A DNA stretch of 12,695 bases. It comes from Erythrobacter sp. Lineage in GTDB: Bacteria > Pseudomonadota > Alphaproteobacteria > Sphingomonadales > Sphingomonadaceae. Position 1 is the stretch's first letter; each line of letters starts with the position of its first letter. The DNA lies in assembly GCA_013214365.1 (NCBI GenBank), contig JABSPI010000007.1, forward strand, positions 1 through 12,695, given 5' to 3'. This document shows, in pieces, positions 12,378 through 12,695 of the stretch. Position numbers and translations under genes: made by a program. Below the pieces are notes generated by a model. It was not told the DNA's origin. It searched no databases and saw nothing but the letters and a program-made list of their open reading frames with translations.

Positions 12378-12695
12378 TCAGTGAAGGTGCTCTGCGTCGT
12401 TGATGTACAGCGACGTGAGCAGTGCAAAGACGTAGGCCTGGATGCCTGCGACCAGAATTTCGAGCGCGCTGATGCCGATCATCAACACGAAGCTGGGGAT
12501 CGCAACGATCAGGCTGGTGCCGATCCCGTAATTGAGCCCGTCCATGACAAAGCTCGAGAGAACCTTGAGCAGGACGTGGCCCGCCATCATCGCCACAAAC
12601 AAACGCAGCGCGAGGCTGAACGGGCGGATCATAAACGAGAAAAACTCGATCAAAGCGATCGGCAGGATCATCGGACCCGGCGTGCCATGCGGCAC
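12378..12695 (-). CDS. atpB: F1FO ATP synthase subunit a (5' end missing)
   Basis: The a subunit forms the proton half-channels against the c ring. Only the last 106 codons, including the stop, lie in the window; the frame continues past the right edge, and the GTG at the edge is just a Val codon. The fragment contains the segment IRPFSLALRLFVAMMAGH, whose LALRLF arginine is the essential one (E. coli Arg210). A second hydrophobic pair runs from LIVAIPSFVLMIGISALEIL through GIQAYVFALLTSLYI, with the conserved Glu and Gln of the C-terminal helices. It ends INDAEHLH. atpE follows after 50 bases, matching the a-c-b'-b order. atpI would be expected upstream, outside the window. Confidence 0.95.
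   Translation of the reverse strand: MPHGTPGPMILPIALIEFFSFMIRPFSLALRLFVAMMAGHVLLKVLSSFVMDGLNYGIGTSLIVAIPSFVLMIGISALEILVAGIQAYVFALLTSLYINDAEHLH

Noticed and set aside
1..12695. CRISPR arrays, insertion sequences, prophage, toxin-antitoxin or defence genes
   Set aside because: I looked for spaced direct repeats, transposase or integrase motifs and terminal inverted repeats with target duplications and saw none. The content is core housekeeping throughout.

Overview
The window looks like ordinary core chromosome of a GC-rich alphaproteobacterium, most likely Sphingomonadales (Erythrobacteraceae or Sphingomonadaceae). The pointers are a CP4-like class II EPSP synthase, an FYDLN-type acidic protein divergent from aroA, the aroA-cmk-rpsA order, an FO operon with paired b' and b subunits that stands apart from F1, and a GC-rich M-domain tail on Ffh. 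The taxonomic call is inference from gene content and was not checked by search.

Layout. (1) Positions 1-3592, minus strand: tRNA-Ala(GGC), ffh, rpsP, rimM, then a nitrilase cut by the left edge. This is a protein-targeting and translation cluster. trmD, which often follows rimM, is not in the window. (2) Positions 3690-4028, minus: an acidic FYDLN-family protein, divergent from aroA across a 175-bp spacer. (3) Positions 4204-8964, plus: aroA, three very small membrane-protein genes, cmk and rpsA. The run from the first small gene to cmk is joined by three consecutive 4-base ATGA stop/start overlaps. A 236-base leader precedes rpsA and a strong hairpin terminator follows it. (4) Positions 9108-10847, plus: gloB and a zinc-free quinone oxidoreductase, three bases apart, ending at a terminator shared with the convergent ATP synthase genes. 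(5) Positions 11013-12695, minus: the FO operon atpB (partial)-atpE-b'-b.

How the genes fit together. Ffh, S16, RimM, S1 and tRNA-Ala serve translation and co-translational targeting. AroA (aromatic amino acids) and Cmk (CMP/dCMP phosphorylation) are housekeeping metabolism. GloB and the oxidoreductase may form a small detoxification unit. The FO genes make the membrane part of ATP synthase.

I found no mobile element, CRISPR array, phage gene, toxin-antitoxin pair or defence system, and no clearly new biological system. The most interesting items are the three uncharacterised small membrane proteins in the aroA-cmk operon, a perfect 14-bp inverted repeat inside rimM, and hairpins between rpsP and rimM and between atpE and b', which could set unequal expression within operons. 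No coding-free stretch exceeds 300 bases; the longest is the 236-base leader before rpsA.
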